A DNA stretch of 64,000 nucleotides from Methylotenera_A sp049687015 (GCA_049687015.1 JBAVIP010000040.1:18195-82194), one strand, 5' to 3'. Numbered from the stretch's first letter, positions 42,627-51,793 are shown. Notes: generated from the letters alone by a model not told the origin. Made by a program: numbers and translations.

Positions 42627-43823
42627 ATGGATGACTTAAAAAAACGCGCACTCGATTATCATCAATTCCCCATTCCCGGTAAATTGAGCGTGGAGCCGTC
42701 CAAGCCGTGCGCAACACAGGATGATTTGTCGCTGGCCTACACGCCTGGCGTAGCGGAGCCGGTGCGTGAAATTCATGCCGACCCAGCCAATGCCTACAAA
42801 TATACCAACAAAGGTAATTTGGTCGCAGTGATTACCGATGGTACCGCCGTTTTGGGATTGGGTAATATGGGTGCGCTGGCTAGCAAACCGGTGATGGAGG
42901 GGAAAGCCGTATTGTTCAAGCGCTTTGCGGGAATTGATGTGTTTGATATTGAAATCAATGCAGCTACGCCTGACGAGTTTATTCAAACCGTAGTGAATAT
43001 TGCGCCTACATTTGGCGGTATAAATCTGGAAGATATCGCAGCGCCGCATTGCTTTTACATTGAAAACGAGCTTAAAAAGCGCCTCGATATTCCCGTGTTT
43101 CATGATGATCAGCATGGCACCGCCGTCATAGTGGCGGCTGCACTATTAAATGCGCTCGAGTTGCAAGGCAAAACCTTGCCAATCGCAAAAATCGTGTTTC
43201 TGGGCGCGGGCGCGGCGGGGTGTTCATGCGCGAAATTGCTCAAATTGATGGGTGCAACCAATATTACAATGGTAGATAAAACAGGTGTAATCGATACTTC
43301 TCGCGCGGATTTACATGACAATAATCGTGAATTAGCCATCGCTCCTGGAGATGCTAAAACATTAGCTGACGTGATGCCTGATTGTGATGTATTTATTGGC
43401 GTTTCGGCCAAAAATGCGCTGGATGCAACGCTGATTAAAAGCATGGCAAAAAATCCGATTATATTTGCGCTGGCGAACCCGGATCCGGAAGTGTTGCCGA
43501 GCGTAGCGCATGCAATTCGCGATGACATTTTAATGGCGACCGGACGCAGTGATTTCCCGAATCAAGTGAATAACGCGCTGTGTTTTCCATATCTGTTCCG
43601 TGGCGCGCTGGATGCCAAAGCTACAAAGATCACGGAAAAAATGAAAATCGCCGCTGCGCATGCTTTGAGCGAACTGGCGCGTGAACCGGTGCCTGTTGAC
43701 GTTTTGCAGGCATACAATCTGCAGGCGCTTGAATTCGGAAAAAATTATATTATTCCAAAACCCTTCGATAAACGTTTATTGGCGCGAGTTTCGGGAGCGG
43801 TCGCAATCGCCGCAATGGAATAA
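42627..43823 (+). CDS. Malic enzyme, short form without phosphotransacetylase domain
   Basis: Oxidatively decarboxylates malate to pyruvate. The 398 residues hold the malic N-domain (YTPGVAEPVREIHADP, about 38; catalytic Lys in NLEDIAAPHCF region) and the NAD(P)-binding domain (VFLGAGAAGCSCAKLL, about 192). MaeB-type enzymes usually have a further ~330-residue phosphotransacetylase-like domain; it is absent here, so acetyl-CoA control through that domain is not expected. AAGG precedes the ATG. It begins the plus-strand series leading into sdhC 14 bp later and gives a route from fumarase-derived malate to pyruvate. Confidence 0.93.
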   Translation: MDDLKKRALDYHQFPIPGKLSVEPSKPCATQDDLSLAYTPGVAEPVREIHADPANAYKYTNKGNLVAVITDGTAVLGLGNMGALASKPVMEGKAVLFKRFAGIDVFDIEINAATPDEFIQTVVNIAPTFGGINLEDIAAPHCFYIENELKKRLDIPVFHDDQHGTAVIVAAALLNALELQGKTLPIAKIVFLGAGAAGCSCAKLLKLMGATNITMVDKTGVIDTSRADLHDNNRELAIAPGDAKTLADVMPDCDVFIGVSAKNALDATLIKSMAKNPIIFALANPDPEVLPSVAHAIRDDILMATGRSDFPNQVNNALCFPYLFRGALDAKATKITEKMKIAAAHALSELAREPVPVDVLQAYNLQALEFGKNYIIPKPFDKRLLARVSGAVAIAAME

Positions 43824-43837
43824 GAAGAGCTAGAATC

Positions 43838-44224
43838 ATGCAAAAAAAAACAGTCAGAAATCGCCCCAAGAACCTGAATCTGTTCACTATCCGCTTGCCG
43901 ATTAACGCAGTGGTGTCCATCCTGCATCGCGTTTCCGGCGTGGCGTTGTTTTTAATGTTGCCGTTCATTTTGCTGGCATTTCAGCGTTCCGTAAGTTCAC
44001 AAAATACTTATACGGCGTTAGTAGAGTTATTGAATAGCAGGTTTATAAAACTTGTGCTTATCGGCTTAGCCTGGGCTTTTTTTCATCATTTTTTCGCAGG
44101 AATTCGCCACTTGCTACAAGACGTGCACTGGATGACGACGTTACAGAAAGCACGATTTTCTGGCCGCGTGGTGCTTTGGATGGTAGGGTTTGCAGTGGCT
44201 ATTTTTGTTTTTGTGGTTTGGTAG
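43838..44224 (+). CDS. sdhC: Succinate dehydrogenase cytochrome b556 subunit
   Basis: Membrane anchor of complex II, 128 residues with three hydrophobic helices. The SdhC hallmark near the first helix, SILHRVSGVALF (about 27-38), and the haem-ligand region HHFFAGIRHLLQD (about 84-96) are present. Six bases from sdhD. Confidence 0.95.
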   Translation: MQKKTVRNRPKNLNLFTIRLPINAVVSILHRVSGVALFLMLPFILLAFQRSVSSQNTYTALVELLNSRFIKLVLIGLAWAFFHHFFAGIRHLLQDVHWMTTLQKARFSGRVVLWMVGFAVAIFVFVVW

Positions 44225-44230
44225 TTTTGT

Positions 44231-44578
44231 ATGTTGATTCAATTGCTTACTGATAAATACCCTGGCATGCGCCTATGGCTGTCGCAGCGTTTAACCGCAG
44301 TCATCATGGCTATTTATGTGTTGTTTTTCATGGCCAGGCTCGTCGTTCAGCAGCCGGCAGGCTATGAGGCATGGCATGCATTTGTATCGCCAGGCTGGTT
44401 TAGATTAATAACGTTTTTATTTTTTATATGCCTGTTTTCGCACGCGTGGTTGGGCGTGCGCGATGTGCTACGGGATTATATTTTTAATCCAAATCTAAGA
44501 AATTATCTGCAAACAATCGTAGATGTTTTGCTAGTGGTTTATTTGGTATGGGTTTCAATTATTTTATGGAATATCTAA
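44231..44578 (+). CDS. sdhD: Succinate dehydrogenase hydrophobic anchor subunit
   Basis: Second membrane anchor of complex II, 115 residues with three helices. The haem/quinone-site segment FSHAWLGVRDVLRDYI (about 74-89) is typical. Its stop codon lies inside the left arm of palindromic element C, which separates it from sdhA; in most relatives sdhD and sdhA are only a few bases apart. Confidence 0.93.
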   Translation: MLIQLLTDKYPGMRLWLSQRLTAVIMAIYVLFFMARLVVQQPAGYEAWHAFVSPGWFRLITFLFFICLFSHAWLGVRDVLRDYIFNPNLRNYLQTIVDVLLVVYLVWVSIILWNI

Positions 44579-44693
44579 ATTCAAATATCGTCACAATACT
44601 TTGTTGCTCACTAAAAAAATATCGTTATATATAAAACATATACCGCCTCAATTTTTTTAGCTCGCGCCTTGTCTTGCTTAGATATTTGAATTT
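44577..44693. repeat. Palindromic element C (117 bp) between sdhD and sdhA
   Basis: AAATTCAAATATC (44577-44589) and GATATTTGAATTT (44681-44693) are a perfect 13-bp inverted repeat. CTAAAAAAAT (44611-44620) and ATTTTTTTAG (44651-44660) form a perfect 10-bp inner pair. The exact centre is TATAT-AAAAC-ATATA (44628-44642). All pairs share one midpoint to within a base, so the sequence can fold as one hairpin. It fills nearly the whole sdhD-sdhA gap. Confidence 0.66.
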
Positions 44694-44725
44694 ATAAGTT
44701 TATTTGAACGAACAGAAAAGAATTT

Positions 44726-46471
44726 ATGTTACAAACACATCAATTTGATGCAGTCATTATCGGTGGAGGCGGTGCGGGTTTGCGCGCGTCGCTGCAATTG
44801 GCGCAGACGGGCGTCAAGGTGGCAGTGCTGTCCAAGGTGTTTCCTACCCGCTCGCACACGGTAGCGGCACAAGGCGGTATCGCGGCGGCGCTAGGCAACG
44901 TGGCTGAGGATAAATGGCTGTGGCACATGTACGACACCATCAAAGGTTCGGACTTTTTGGGTGACCAAGATGCGATTGAGTTTATGTGCAAAAACGCTGC
45001 GAAAGCGATCATTGAGCTGGAACATTTTGGCATGCCGTTTGACCGGCTGGAAAGTGGAAAAATTTTCCAGCGCCCGTTTGGCGGCATGACGCAGAATTTC
45101 GGCGAAACGCCCATTTCCCGGACTTGCGCGGTGGCCGATAGAACCGGCCACGCCATGCTGCACACCCTTTATCAGCGCAATATACAGGCCAATACGCAGT
45201 TTTTTGTCGAGTGGTTTGCACTCGATTTGATTCGAGATGCAGACGGCGATGTGCTGGGGGTGATCGCGCTGGAAATCGAAACGGGCGAGATTCATATTTT
45301 CCATGCTAAAACCACGCTGCTTGCCACAGGCGGCGCGGGGCGTATCTTTCAGGCCAGTACCAATGCGTTTATTAACACGGGAGATGGCCTGGGCATGGCG
45401 GCGCGTGCAGGGTTGCCCTTGCAGGACATGGAATTCTGGCAATTTCACCCCACAGGTGTGCTGCATGCGGGTGTGCTGATTACCGAGGGCGTGCGTGGCG
45501 AAGGCGGTTATCTGGTGAATTCTGAGGGCGAGCGCTTTATGGAGCGCTATGCACCACATGCCAAGGATCTGGCCAGCCGCGATGTGATTGCGCGTGCTTC
45601 GGCAACCGAGATTAAAGAAGGGCGCGGCGTTGGTAAAAATAAAGACGCGGTGTATCTGAAGCTGGATCATCTAGGCGAAGAGCTGATAAACAAGCGGCTT
45701 CCTGGCATACGCGAAATTGCCAAAACCTTTGCCAATGTTGACCCGATTCACGACCCAATTCCCGTGGTGCCAACTGCGCACTATATGATGGGCGGCATCC
45801 CGACCAATTTAGACGGACAAGTGGTTTTGGAGGGTGAAAAAACCGTGAATGGGCTTTATGCCGTTGGCGAATGTGCGTGCGTTTCGGTACACGGTGCCAA
45901 TCGTTTAGGTTCGAATTCGCTGCTAGACTTGGTGGTGTTCGGCAAAGCGGCGGGCGATAAAATGGTGCTTGAAATCGCACAAAATAAAGCACAAAAGCCG
46001 TTGCCGATTAATGTGGCAGAAGCTACATTGGCGCGCATTGCACGATTGGAAAACGCCAGCGGAGAGAGTGTCACCGAGGTCGGTGCGGCTATGCGCAAAA
46101 CCATGCAGACGCATTGCGGTGTGTTCCGCTTTCCCGATTTGTTGGCAAAAGGAGTGGGTGAAATTGACGCTGTTGCAAAGCGCGTGCAGCACATTGTTAT
46201 CAAAGATAAAAGCCAGGTATTTAACACCGCGCGCGTGGAAGCGCTGGAGCTGGACAACCTGATTGAAGTGGCAATGGCCACCATGCACGCTGCCAATGCG
46301 CGCACGGAGAGTCGTGGCGCGCATGCGCGTGAGGATTTTGGCGAGCGCGATGATGTGAATTGGCTTAAACATTCACTTTTTTATAAACAAAACAATACAT
46401 TGGCTTATAAACCTGTGCGCTTAAAACCACTCACGGTAGAATCTTTTGAACCGAAAAAGAGGGTTTACTAG
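44726..46471 (+). CDS. sdhA: Succinate dehydrogenase flavoprotein subunit
   Basis: Oxidises succinate to fumarate with covalent FAD. The 581 residues carry GGGGAGLRASLQLA (FAD, about 11), the FAD-linked His in SHTVAAQGGIAAALG (about 43), catalytic HPTGV (about 241) and RGEGGYLVN (about 263). Complete and of family length. Its product consumes the succinate released by PrpB. sdhB starts two bases after the stop. Confidence 0.97.
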   Translation: MLQTHQFDAVIIGGGGAGLRASLQLAQTGVKVAVLSKVFPTRSHTVAAQGGIAAALGNVAEDKWLWHMYDTIKGSDFLGDQDAIEFMCKNAAKAIIELEHFGMPFDRLESGKIFQRPFGGMTQNFGETPISRTCAVADRTGHAMLHTLYQRNIQANTQFFVEWFALDLIRDADGDVLGVIALEIETGEIHIFHAKTTLLATGGAGRIFQASTNAFINTGDGLGMAARAGLPLQDMEFWQFHPTGVLHAGVLITEGVRGEGGYLVNSEGERFMERYAPHAKDLASRDVIARASATEIKEGRGVGKNKDAVYLKLDHLGEELINKRLPGIREIAKTFANVDPIHDPIPVVPTAHYMMGGIPTNLDGQVVLEGEKTVNGLYAVGECACVSVHGANRLGSNSLLDLVVFGKAAGDKMVLEIAQNKAQKPLPINVAEATLARIARLENASGESVTEVGAAMRKTMQTHCGVFRFPDLLAKGVGEIDAVAKRVQHIVIKDKSQVFNTARVEALELDNLIEVAMATMHAANARTESRGAHAREDFGERDDVNWLKHSLFYKQNNTLAYKPVRLKPLTVESFEPKKRVY

Positions 46472-46472
46472 A

Positions 46473-47210
46473 ATGAAATTTAGCGTTTATAGATACAACC
46501 CCGATGTAGACAAAAAGCCCTACATGCAGGATTTTGATATTCAATTGCATGAGGAAGATCACATGCTGCTGGATGCGCTGATTCGCATCAAAGAGCATGA
46601 CGACACATTGAGCTTGCGTAAGTCGTGCCGCGAAGGCGTGTGTGGCAGTGACGCCATGAATATCAACGGTAAAAACGGCTTAGCCTGTATTACCAAACTT
46701 GCCGATTTGCAAGAGCCAATCGTGCTGCGACCCATGCCAGGCCTGCCTGTGATCCGCGATCTGGTAGTTGATATGACGCAGTTTTTCGAGCATTACAATT
46801 CGGTGAAGCCGTACCTTGTGAATAATGACCCGCTGCCGGAAACCGAGCGTCTGCAAAGCCCGGAAGACCGTGCCAAGCTGGATGGCCTGTATGAGTGTAT
46901 TTTGTGCGGCGCCTGTACCACATCGTGCCCAAGCTTTTGGTGGAATCCGGATAAGTTTGTCGGTCCCGCAGGGCTGTTACAGGCTTATCGGTTTATTGCA
47001 GACTCACGCGACCAGGCGGAAGCTGAGCGACTGGAGAATCTTGAAGATCCCTATCGCTTGTACCGCTGCCATAACATCATGAATTGCGTGGAAGTCTGCC
47101 CGAAAAAGCTCAACCCGAATGCGGCGATTGCCAAAATTAAAGACCTTAAAATTGAACGCGCGCGTGAGCGCAAAATAACCAAAAAAGAAATACCGATCAA
47201 GGCATTATGA
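46473..47210 (+). CDS. sdhB: Succinate dehydrogenase iron-sulfur subunit
   Basis: Carries electrons from FAD to quinone. The three cluster motifs are complete: SCREGVCGSDAMNINGKNG with later LAC for [2Fe-2S] (about 55-77), CILCGACTTSCP for [4Fe-4S] (about 147) and CHNIMNCVEVCP for [3Fe-4S]. 245 residues from the ATG at 46473; an upstream in-frame start at 46446 lies inside sdhA and is not used. Confidence 0.97.
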   Translation: MKFSVYRYNPDVDKKPYMQDFDIQLHEEDHMLLDALIRIKEHDDTLSLRKSCREGVCGSDAMNINGKNGLACITKLADLQEPIVLRPMPGLPVIRDLVVDMTQFFEHYNSVKPYLVNNDPLPETERLQSPEDRAKLDGLYECILCGACTTSCPSFWWNPDKFVGPAGLLQAYRFIADSRDQAEAERLENLEDPYRLYRCHNIMNCVEVCPKKLNPNAAIAKIKDLKIERARERKITKKEIPIKAL

Positions 47211-47498
47211 ATGCTGGATAGCGAAAACATGAATGAGGCAGAACAACGGCGTTTGGCCTGGCGTTGCAGGCGCGGTTTGCTTGAGCTGGATATCGTGTTG
47301 CAACGTTTTGTAAATGGGCAATTTAGCTCGCTGAGTTTGCGCGAGCAGCAGGCATTCGATAAGTTACTCGACTTGCCGGACAATGATTTTTGGGCGTTGA
47401 TCAGTGCAACGGAAACGGCACATGAGGATGGCAGCATCCATAGCGTCATTACAAAATTAAGAGTAGCTGGAATGAACCATAATCAGGAGGCGGACTAA
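47211..47498 (+). CDS. sdhE: FAD assembly factor SdhE
   Basis: Small helical protein that flavinylates SdhA. The 95 residues have the conserved CRRGLLELDIVLQRF (about 19-33) with the RGxxE motif. The ATG directly follows the sdhB TGA; an in-frame ATG at 47229 is an alternative start. In many betaproteobacteria gltA comes next; here a CitE-like lyase takes that place. Confidence 0.92.
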   Translation: MLDSENMNEAEQRRLAWRCRRGLLELDIVLQRFVNGQFSSLSLREQQAFDKLLDLPDNDFWALISATETAHEDGSIHSVITKLRVAGMNHNQEAD

Positions 47499-47499
47499 A

Positions 47500-48630
47500 G
47501 TGATGATGCATATCGGAGGACAGGCGCTATCTATAGATGCTCGAGCGTTAGGTGACTACTGGCCGGGCATCCAGCTCTATTATCCGCCCGTAAAATACGC
47601 GCCCAGTTTGGGCATATATGAGGACATGGCGCAAGCCGCGGCGCGCATGAAAAAGCATGCGCATTTTACCAATGCGCATACGTTGATTTTTGACCTGGAG
47701 GATGGCTGCCGGCAAAAAGAGATGAGCCGGGATTTGCTGCGGCAAGAGCTGCCGGAGCTGCGCAGAGTCAATCAAAACGTCACGATTGCGATTCGCGCCA
47801 ACCCTTTCCGCACCGATGAATACGAGCTGGACATGCGGCTGGTGTGCGAGATGGCGGAATATATTGATGTTGTGATGCTGGCGAAAGCGGGCGAGGCTTA
47901 TGGCGCGGCAGAGGTGCGGGATTTATCCAGCTTTCTGTTAAGTATTAATCCGAAAATCACTATTCAGCCGATTATTGAGCATCCGAAATCGCTCAAGATT
48001 GCGCCCGAACTCATGCAGTACAACACTGTGAAACACGTGGTGTTTGGCATTCACGATTTCTCCAAGGCCATGGGCATTCATATTACGCCAGAAAACTGGA
48101 TCGAAGAGCTGCAGTTTTACATGAACCAGCTTATGTTCGAGGCACGTATCGCGGGCAAGGGCGTGATAGGCGGCGTGGAGACTTTGCTCGGGGCTAATAT
48201 CATGCCAGAGAAATATTTAGAGCCGCACGATGTACGCCGTTGGCTGGATTTACATGGCGATAACGAATCGCGCATTGTATACAAACACGCCTGTCAGGAA
48301 GCCGCTATGGGGCTTACCGGCAAACAGGTCATTCATCCTGGGCATATTCATCTGTGTAAAACAGCTTATACACCATCGCCCACCGATGTGGCGCAAAAAG
48401 TGGCTATTTTAAAAGCAGCGATTGAAGCCGATGCACTGCATGGCGGCGCGATTAAATTTGAAGGCGAGATGCTGGATCCGCCCATGTTCGGCAAGGCACT
48501 GCAAACCCTGCTGCGCGCACATGCTTTACGTGCGCTTAAAACGGGAGATATGGAGTTTGCAGTGCATGTTCTGGAACTGCTACCGGCTCAGGTAGTGCGT
48601 CAAAATTGGCCATACGGAGTGCTGCTTTGA
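47500..48630 (+). CDS. CitE-like C-C lyase C (HpcH/HpaI superfamily)
   Basis: A 376-residue TIM-barrel lyase, longer than the two in the prp operon. DLEDGCRQKE (about 66-75) is intact, with Arg in AIRANPFRTDE (about 97), Mg ligands Glu in PIIEHPKSL (about 157) and Asp in FGIHDFSKAMGI (about 182), and KQVIHPGHIH. AGGAGG lies 9 nt before the GTG at 47500; ATGs at 47503 and 47506 are alternatives. Its stop overlaps the start of the acyl-CoA ligase (TGATG), so the pair should act together: a ligase-made CoA ester could be its substrate (citramalyl- or methylmalyl-CoA type). Substrate unproven. Confidence 0.83.
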   Translation: MMMHIGGQALSIDARALGDYWPGIQLYYPPVKYAPSLGIYEDMAQAAARMKKHAHFTNAHTLIFDLEDGCRQKEMSRDLLRQELPELRRVNQNVTIAIRANPFRTDEYELDMRLVCEMAEYIDVVMLAKAGEAYGAAEVRDLSSFLLSINPKITIQPIIEHPKSLKIAPELMQYNTVKHVVFGIHDFSKAMGIHITPENWIEELQFYMNQLMFEARIAGKGVIGGVETLLGANIMPEKYLEPHDVRRWLDLHGDNESRIVYKHACQEAAMGLTGKQVIHPGHIHLCKTAYTPSPTDVAQKVAILKAAIEADALHGGAIKFEGEMLDPPMFGKALQTLLRAHALRALKTGDMEFAVHVLELLPAQVVRQNWPYGVLL

Positions 48631-50267
48631 TGTTTACAGACTTTCCCAAATGGGAATGGAATATTCCTGAATATTTCAATATCGGCGCAGCTTGCACCGA
48701 TAGGCATCTTGGCACGCCGCAAGCCGACAATATCGCCATGATTGTCGAAGATGATACGCTTGGAACTGCGCAAATTACCTTTACCGAGCTGGCGCGTAAA
48801 ACCGACCAGTTTGCACAGGTGCTGCGAAACTTAAACGTTAAGGTGGGTGACCGTGTGCTGATTCGCCTGCCGAACAGCCTGGATTACCCGATCGCATTTC
48901 TGGGGGCCATGAAGATGGGTGCGATTTCTGTGCCGACTTCAACTTTGCTTACTGCTGAAGAAGTGGCTTATCTGGCCAAAGATTCTGGTGCGACAGTGCT
49001 GGTAACCGATGCGACAGCCTGGAAAAATATGGAAGAGCAATTGGTGCAGGGTTTAAGGGATACACCCAATCTATCGCACATCTTGCTCTCGCAAACGACC
49101 CATACCGAGCCGCATGGCTGCCTGAATGTACTGGGTTTGGAAAACAGTCTGAGCGTTACCCACAAGTGTGATAATGCGCATAAAAGCAAAGCCAATGACC
49201 CCGCTTATTTGGTGTATACCTCTGGCACTACAGGTTACCCGAAGGGCGTGTTGCATGCACACCGCGCCCTGCTTGGCCGCCGGCCTGCCGCACAATATTG
49301 GTTTAATTACAGTGACAATGCACAAGATCGGATTATGCACTCGGGTAAATTTAACTGGACCTATGTGCTGGGCTCTGGCCTGATGGATCCGCTGTATTTG
49401 GGCAAAACCGTCATCGTACACGAAGGGAAAAATGATGCGCAGAAATGGCTGGATTTGATTCAAAAACATCAAGCCACCATTTTTATTGGTGTGCCGACGA
49501 TTTACCGCCAGATCTTGCAAAAAACAACGGCGACAAAAGAAGAATTGCCCAGCCTACGCCATTACATGAGTGCGGGTGAGCACCTGTCTGACGAAGTGTT
49601 AAGCCAATGGCGCGAACGGTTTGGTTTGGATATTTATGAGGCAGTGGGTATGAGCGAGTTCTCGTACTATTTAAGCCAGAGTAAATTCCGTGCTATACGT
49701 GCGGGATCAGCAGGATTCGCGCAACCTGGCCATGCTATTAAATTACTCAATCCTGAAACGCTGGAAGAGGTCGCTATGGGCGAAGAAGGCATGATTTGCG
49801 TGCCATTAAACGACCCCGGCTTGTTTTTACGTTATTGGAATATGGATGAGGAGACGGAAAAATATAAGCATGATAACTACTTTTTTACTGGAGATTACGC
49901 AAAATACGATGCTGATGGCTACATCTGGTTTTTAGGCCGTAAAGATGACATTATCAAAAGCTTTGGCTACCGAGTTTCACCATACGAAATCGAGCGCGTG
50001 TACAAAAACCATCCCGATGTGGCCGATTGCGCCGCCGTGGGCGAGGAGATTGAAAAGGATAAATTGCTGGTGGTAATTTATGTGATTCTGAAAGCGGACG
50101 CCACCACCAGCCCGGATGATTTGCTCAATTATGGCAAGCAGCATTTGGCGGCCTATAAAACGCCAAAAACCGTTTATTTGGCAAAAGATTTTCCACGTAC
50201 CAAAAATGGTAAAATTTTGCGTAAAGATATTAGCCCCAATATAGCGATTGCAAAAAGCTCCAGATGA
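48630..50267 (+). CDS. AMP-forming acyl-CoA synthetase (benzoate-CoA ligase/ACSM-like group)
   Basis: Activates a carboxylic acid to its CoA ester via an acyl-AMP. The 545 residues include the P-loop YTSGTTGYPKG (about 192), the YEAVGMSE motif (about 332), GRKDDIIKSFGYRVSPYEIE (A8, about 432) and the catalytic Lys in RTKNGKILRK (about 525). The start is the ATG at 48630, overlapping the CitE-like stop, with GGAG 10 nt upstream. It is not a classical acetyl- or propionyl-CoA synthetase (too short, different N-terminus). Between a lyase and fumarase, a short acid such as propionate or a C5 dicarboxylate is a plausible substrate, but that is inference. Confidence 0.87.
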   Translation: MFTDFPKWEWNIPEYFNIGAACTDRHLGTPQADNIAMIVEDDTLGTAQITFTELARKTDQFAQVLRNLNVKVGDRVLIRLPNSLDYPIAFLGAMKMGAISVPTSTLLTAEEVAYLAKDSGATVLVTDATAWKNMEEQLVQGLRDTPNLSHILLSQTTHTEPHGCLNVLGLENSLSVTHKCDNAHKSKANDPAYLVYTSGTTGYPKGVLHAHRALLGRRPAAQYWFNYSDNAQDRIMHSGKFNWTYVLGSGLMDPLYLGKTVIVHEGKNDAQKWLDLIQKHQATIFIGVPTIYRQILQKTTATKEELPSLRHYMSAGEHLSDEVLSQWRERFGLDIYEAVGMSEFSYYLSQSKFRAIRAGSAGFAQPGHAIKLLNPETLEEVAMGEEGMICVPLNDPGLFLRYWNMDEETEKYKHDNYFFTGDYAKYDADGYIWFLGRKDDIIKSFGYRVSPYEIERVYKNHPDVADCAAVGEEIEKDKLLVVIYVILKADATTSPDDLLNYGKQHLAAYKTPKTVYLAKDFPRTKNGKILRKDISPNIAIAKSSR

Positions 50268-51793
50268 CACTTGTTAATAATGAAGATTTTATCCAAAGCA
50301 TCCAGGATGCTTTGCAGTACATTTCGTACTATCACCCTGCTGATTATATTCAGGCGTTGGGCGAGGCATATAAAGTTGAGCAATCTCCAGCGGCTAAAGA
50401 TGCCATCGCGCAGATCCTCACCAACTCGCGCATGTGCGCCGAAGGAAAGCGTCCGATCTGTCAGGATACCGGCATTGTGGTGGCGTTTGTGAAAGTGGGC
50501 ATGAATGTGCGTTTTGAGGGCAATTTGTCACTGGAAGAAATGGTGAATGAGGGTGTGCGCCGTGCATATTTGCTGCCGGAGAATAAGCTGCGTGCTTCGA
50601 TAGTAGACGACCCTGCAGGCACGCGCAAAAACACCAAAGACAACACGCCAGCCGTAACGCACGTAGAGTTGGTGCGAGGCGACAAGGTGGAAGTAAGCAT
50701 TGCGGCAAAAGGCGGCGGTAGCGAGAATAAAGCCAAGTTCGTGATGCTGAACCCGAACGATTCTATCGTGGATTGGATACTGGAAACCGTGCCGACCATG
50801 GGCGCGGGCTGGTGTCCGCCCGGCATGCTGGGCATAGGCATAGGTGGCAGTGCCGAAAAAGCCATGATTCTGGCCAAAGAATCGCTGATGCAGCCGATTG
50901 ATATGCACGTGCTGAAAGCAAGGGGCGCACAAAATAGACTGGAAGAATTACGGCTGGAGATTTACGAAAAAGTGAACAACCTGGGCATAGGCGCACAAGG
51001 CCTGGGTGGCCTGACAACAGTATTGGATGTGAAAATTCTCGATTATCCAACGCATGCGGCTTCTTTGCCGGTGGCGATTATTCCTAATTGTGCGGCGACG
51101 CGCCATATACATTTTACTTTAGACGGGTCAGGCGCGGCAGAACTCACGCCGCCTGATTTAAGTATTTACCCCGATGTGCATTGGGCGCCCACTGCACGAG
51201 CCAAGCGCGTGAATTTAGACACGCTCACTAAAGCAGATATCACCCATTGGCAAGCGGGTGAAACGCTTTTATTAAGCGGGAAGTTGCTGACAGGCCGTGA
51301 TGCTGCGCATAAAAGAATATCCGCCATGTTGGCTAAAGGCGAGCAGCTGCCCGTTGATTTTACCAACCGTTTTATTTATTACGTCGGCCCGGTGGATGCG
51401 GTGCGGGATGAAGCGGTTGGCCCGGCAGGCCCAACCACGGCAACCAGAATGGACAGCTATACTGAGATGATGCTTGGGACTTGCGGCTTGCTAGGATCTA
51501 TCGGCAAGGCAGAGCGTGGTGATGAGGCATTGGCAGTAATCGCTAAACATCAATCGGTTTATTTAATGGCCATTGGCGGCGCGGCGTATTTGGTGAGTAA
51601 AGCCATTAAAAAATCGCGCGTAGTGGCGTTTGCCGATTTAGGAATGGAAGCGATTTATGAATTTGAAGTGGTGGATATGCCCGTAACCGTGGCTGTGAGT
51701 GCCACGGGTGAATCGGTACACAAAACCGGGCCGGCGGAGTGGAAAGATAAGATTTCCAAACATCAAACGATTGAAATCCACAGCGTGGATTAG
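50264..51793 (+). CDS. fumA: Class I fumarate hydratase (Fe-S)
   Basis: Hydrates fumarate to malate with an oxygen-labile [4Fe-4S] cluster. The 509 residues have cluster Cys in CQDTGIVVAFVK (about 66), IIPNCAATRH (about 276) and GTCGLLGSIGKAE (about 405), in the single-chain class I order. The ATG overlaps the ligase stop (ATGA). It supplies malate to malic enzyme or to malate oxidation to oxaloacetate, the one methylcitrate-cycle step with no gene in this window. Confidence 0.95.
   Translation: MTLVNNEDFIQSIQDALQYISYYHPADYIQALGEAYKVEQSPAAKDAIAQILTNSRMCAEGKRPICQDTGIVVAFVKVGMNVRFEGNLSLEEMVNEGVRRAYLLPENKLRASIVDDPAGTRKNTKDNTPAVTHVELVRGDKVEVSIAAKGGGSENKAKFVMLNPNDSIVDWILETVPTMGAGWCPPGMLGIGIGGSAEKAMILAKESLMQPIDMHVLKARGAQNRLEELRLEIYEKVNNLGIGAQGLGGLTTVLDVKILDYPTHAASLPVAIIPNCAATRHIHFTLDGSGAAELTPPDLSIYPDVHWAPTARAKRVNLDTLTKADITHWQAGETLLLSGKLLTGRDAAHKRISAMLAKGEQLPVDFTNRFIYYVGPVDAVRDEAVGPAGPTTATRMDSYTEMMLGTCGLLGSIGKAERGDEALAVIAKHQSVYLMAIGGAAYLVSKAIKKSRVVAFADLGMEAIYEFEVVDMPVTVAVSATGESVHKTGPAEWKDKISKHQTIEIHSVD

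Noticed and set aside
44891..45670. Long open frame (259 codons) antisense to sdhA
   Set aside because: It is the shadow of a strongly conserved coding sequence, has His/Cys-rich composition and no ribosome site.
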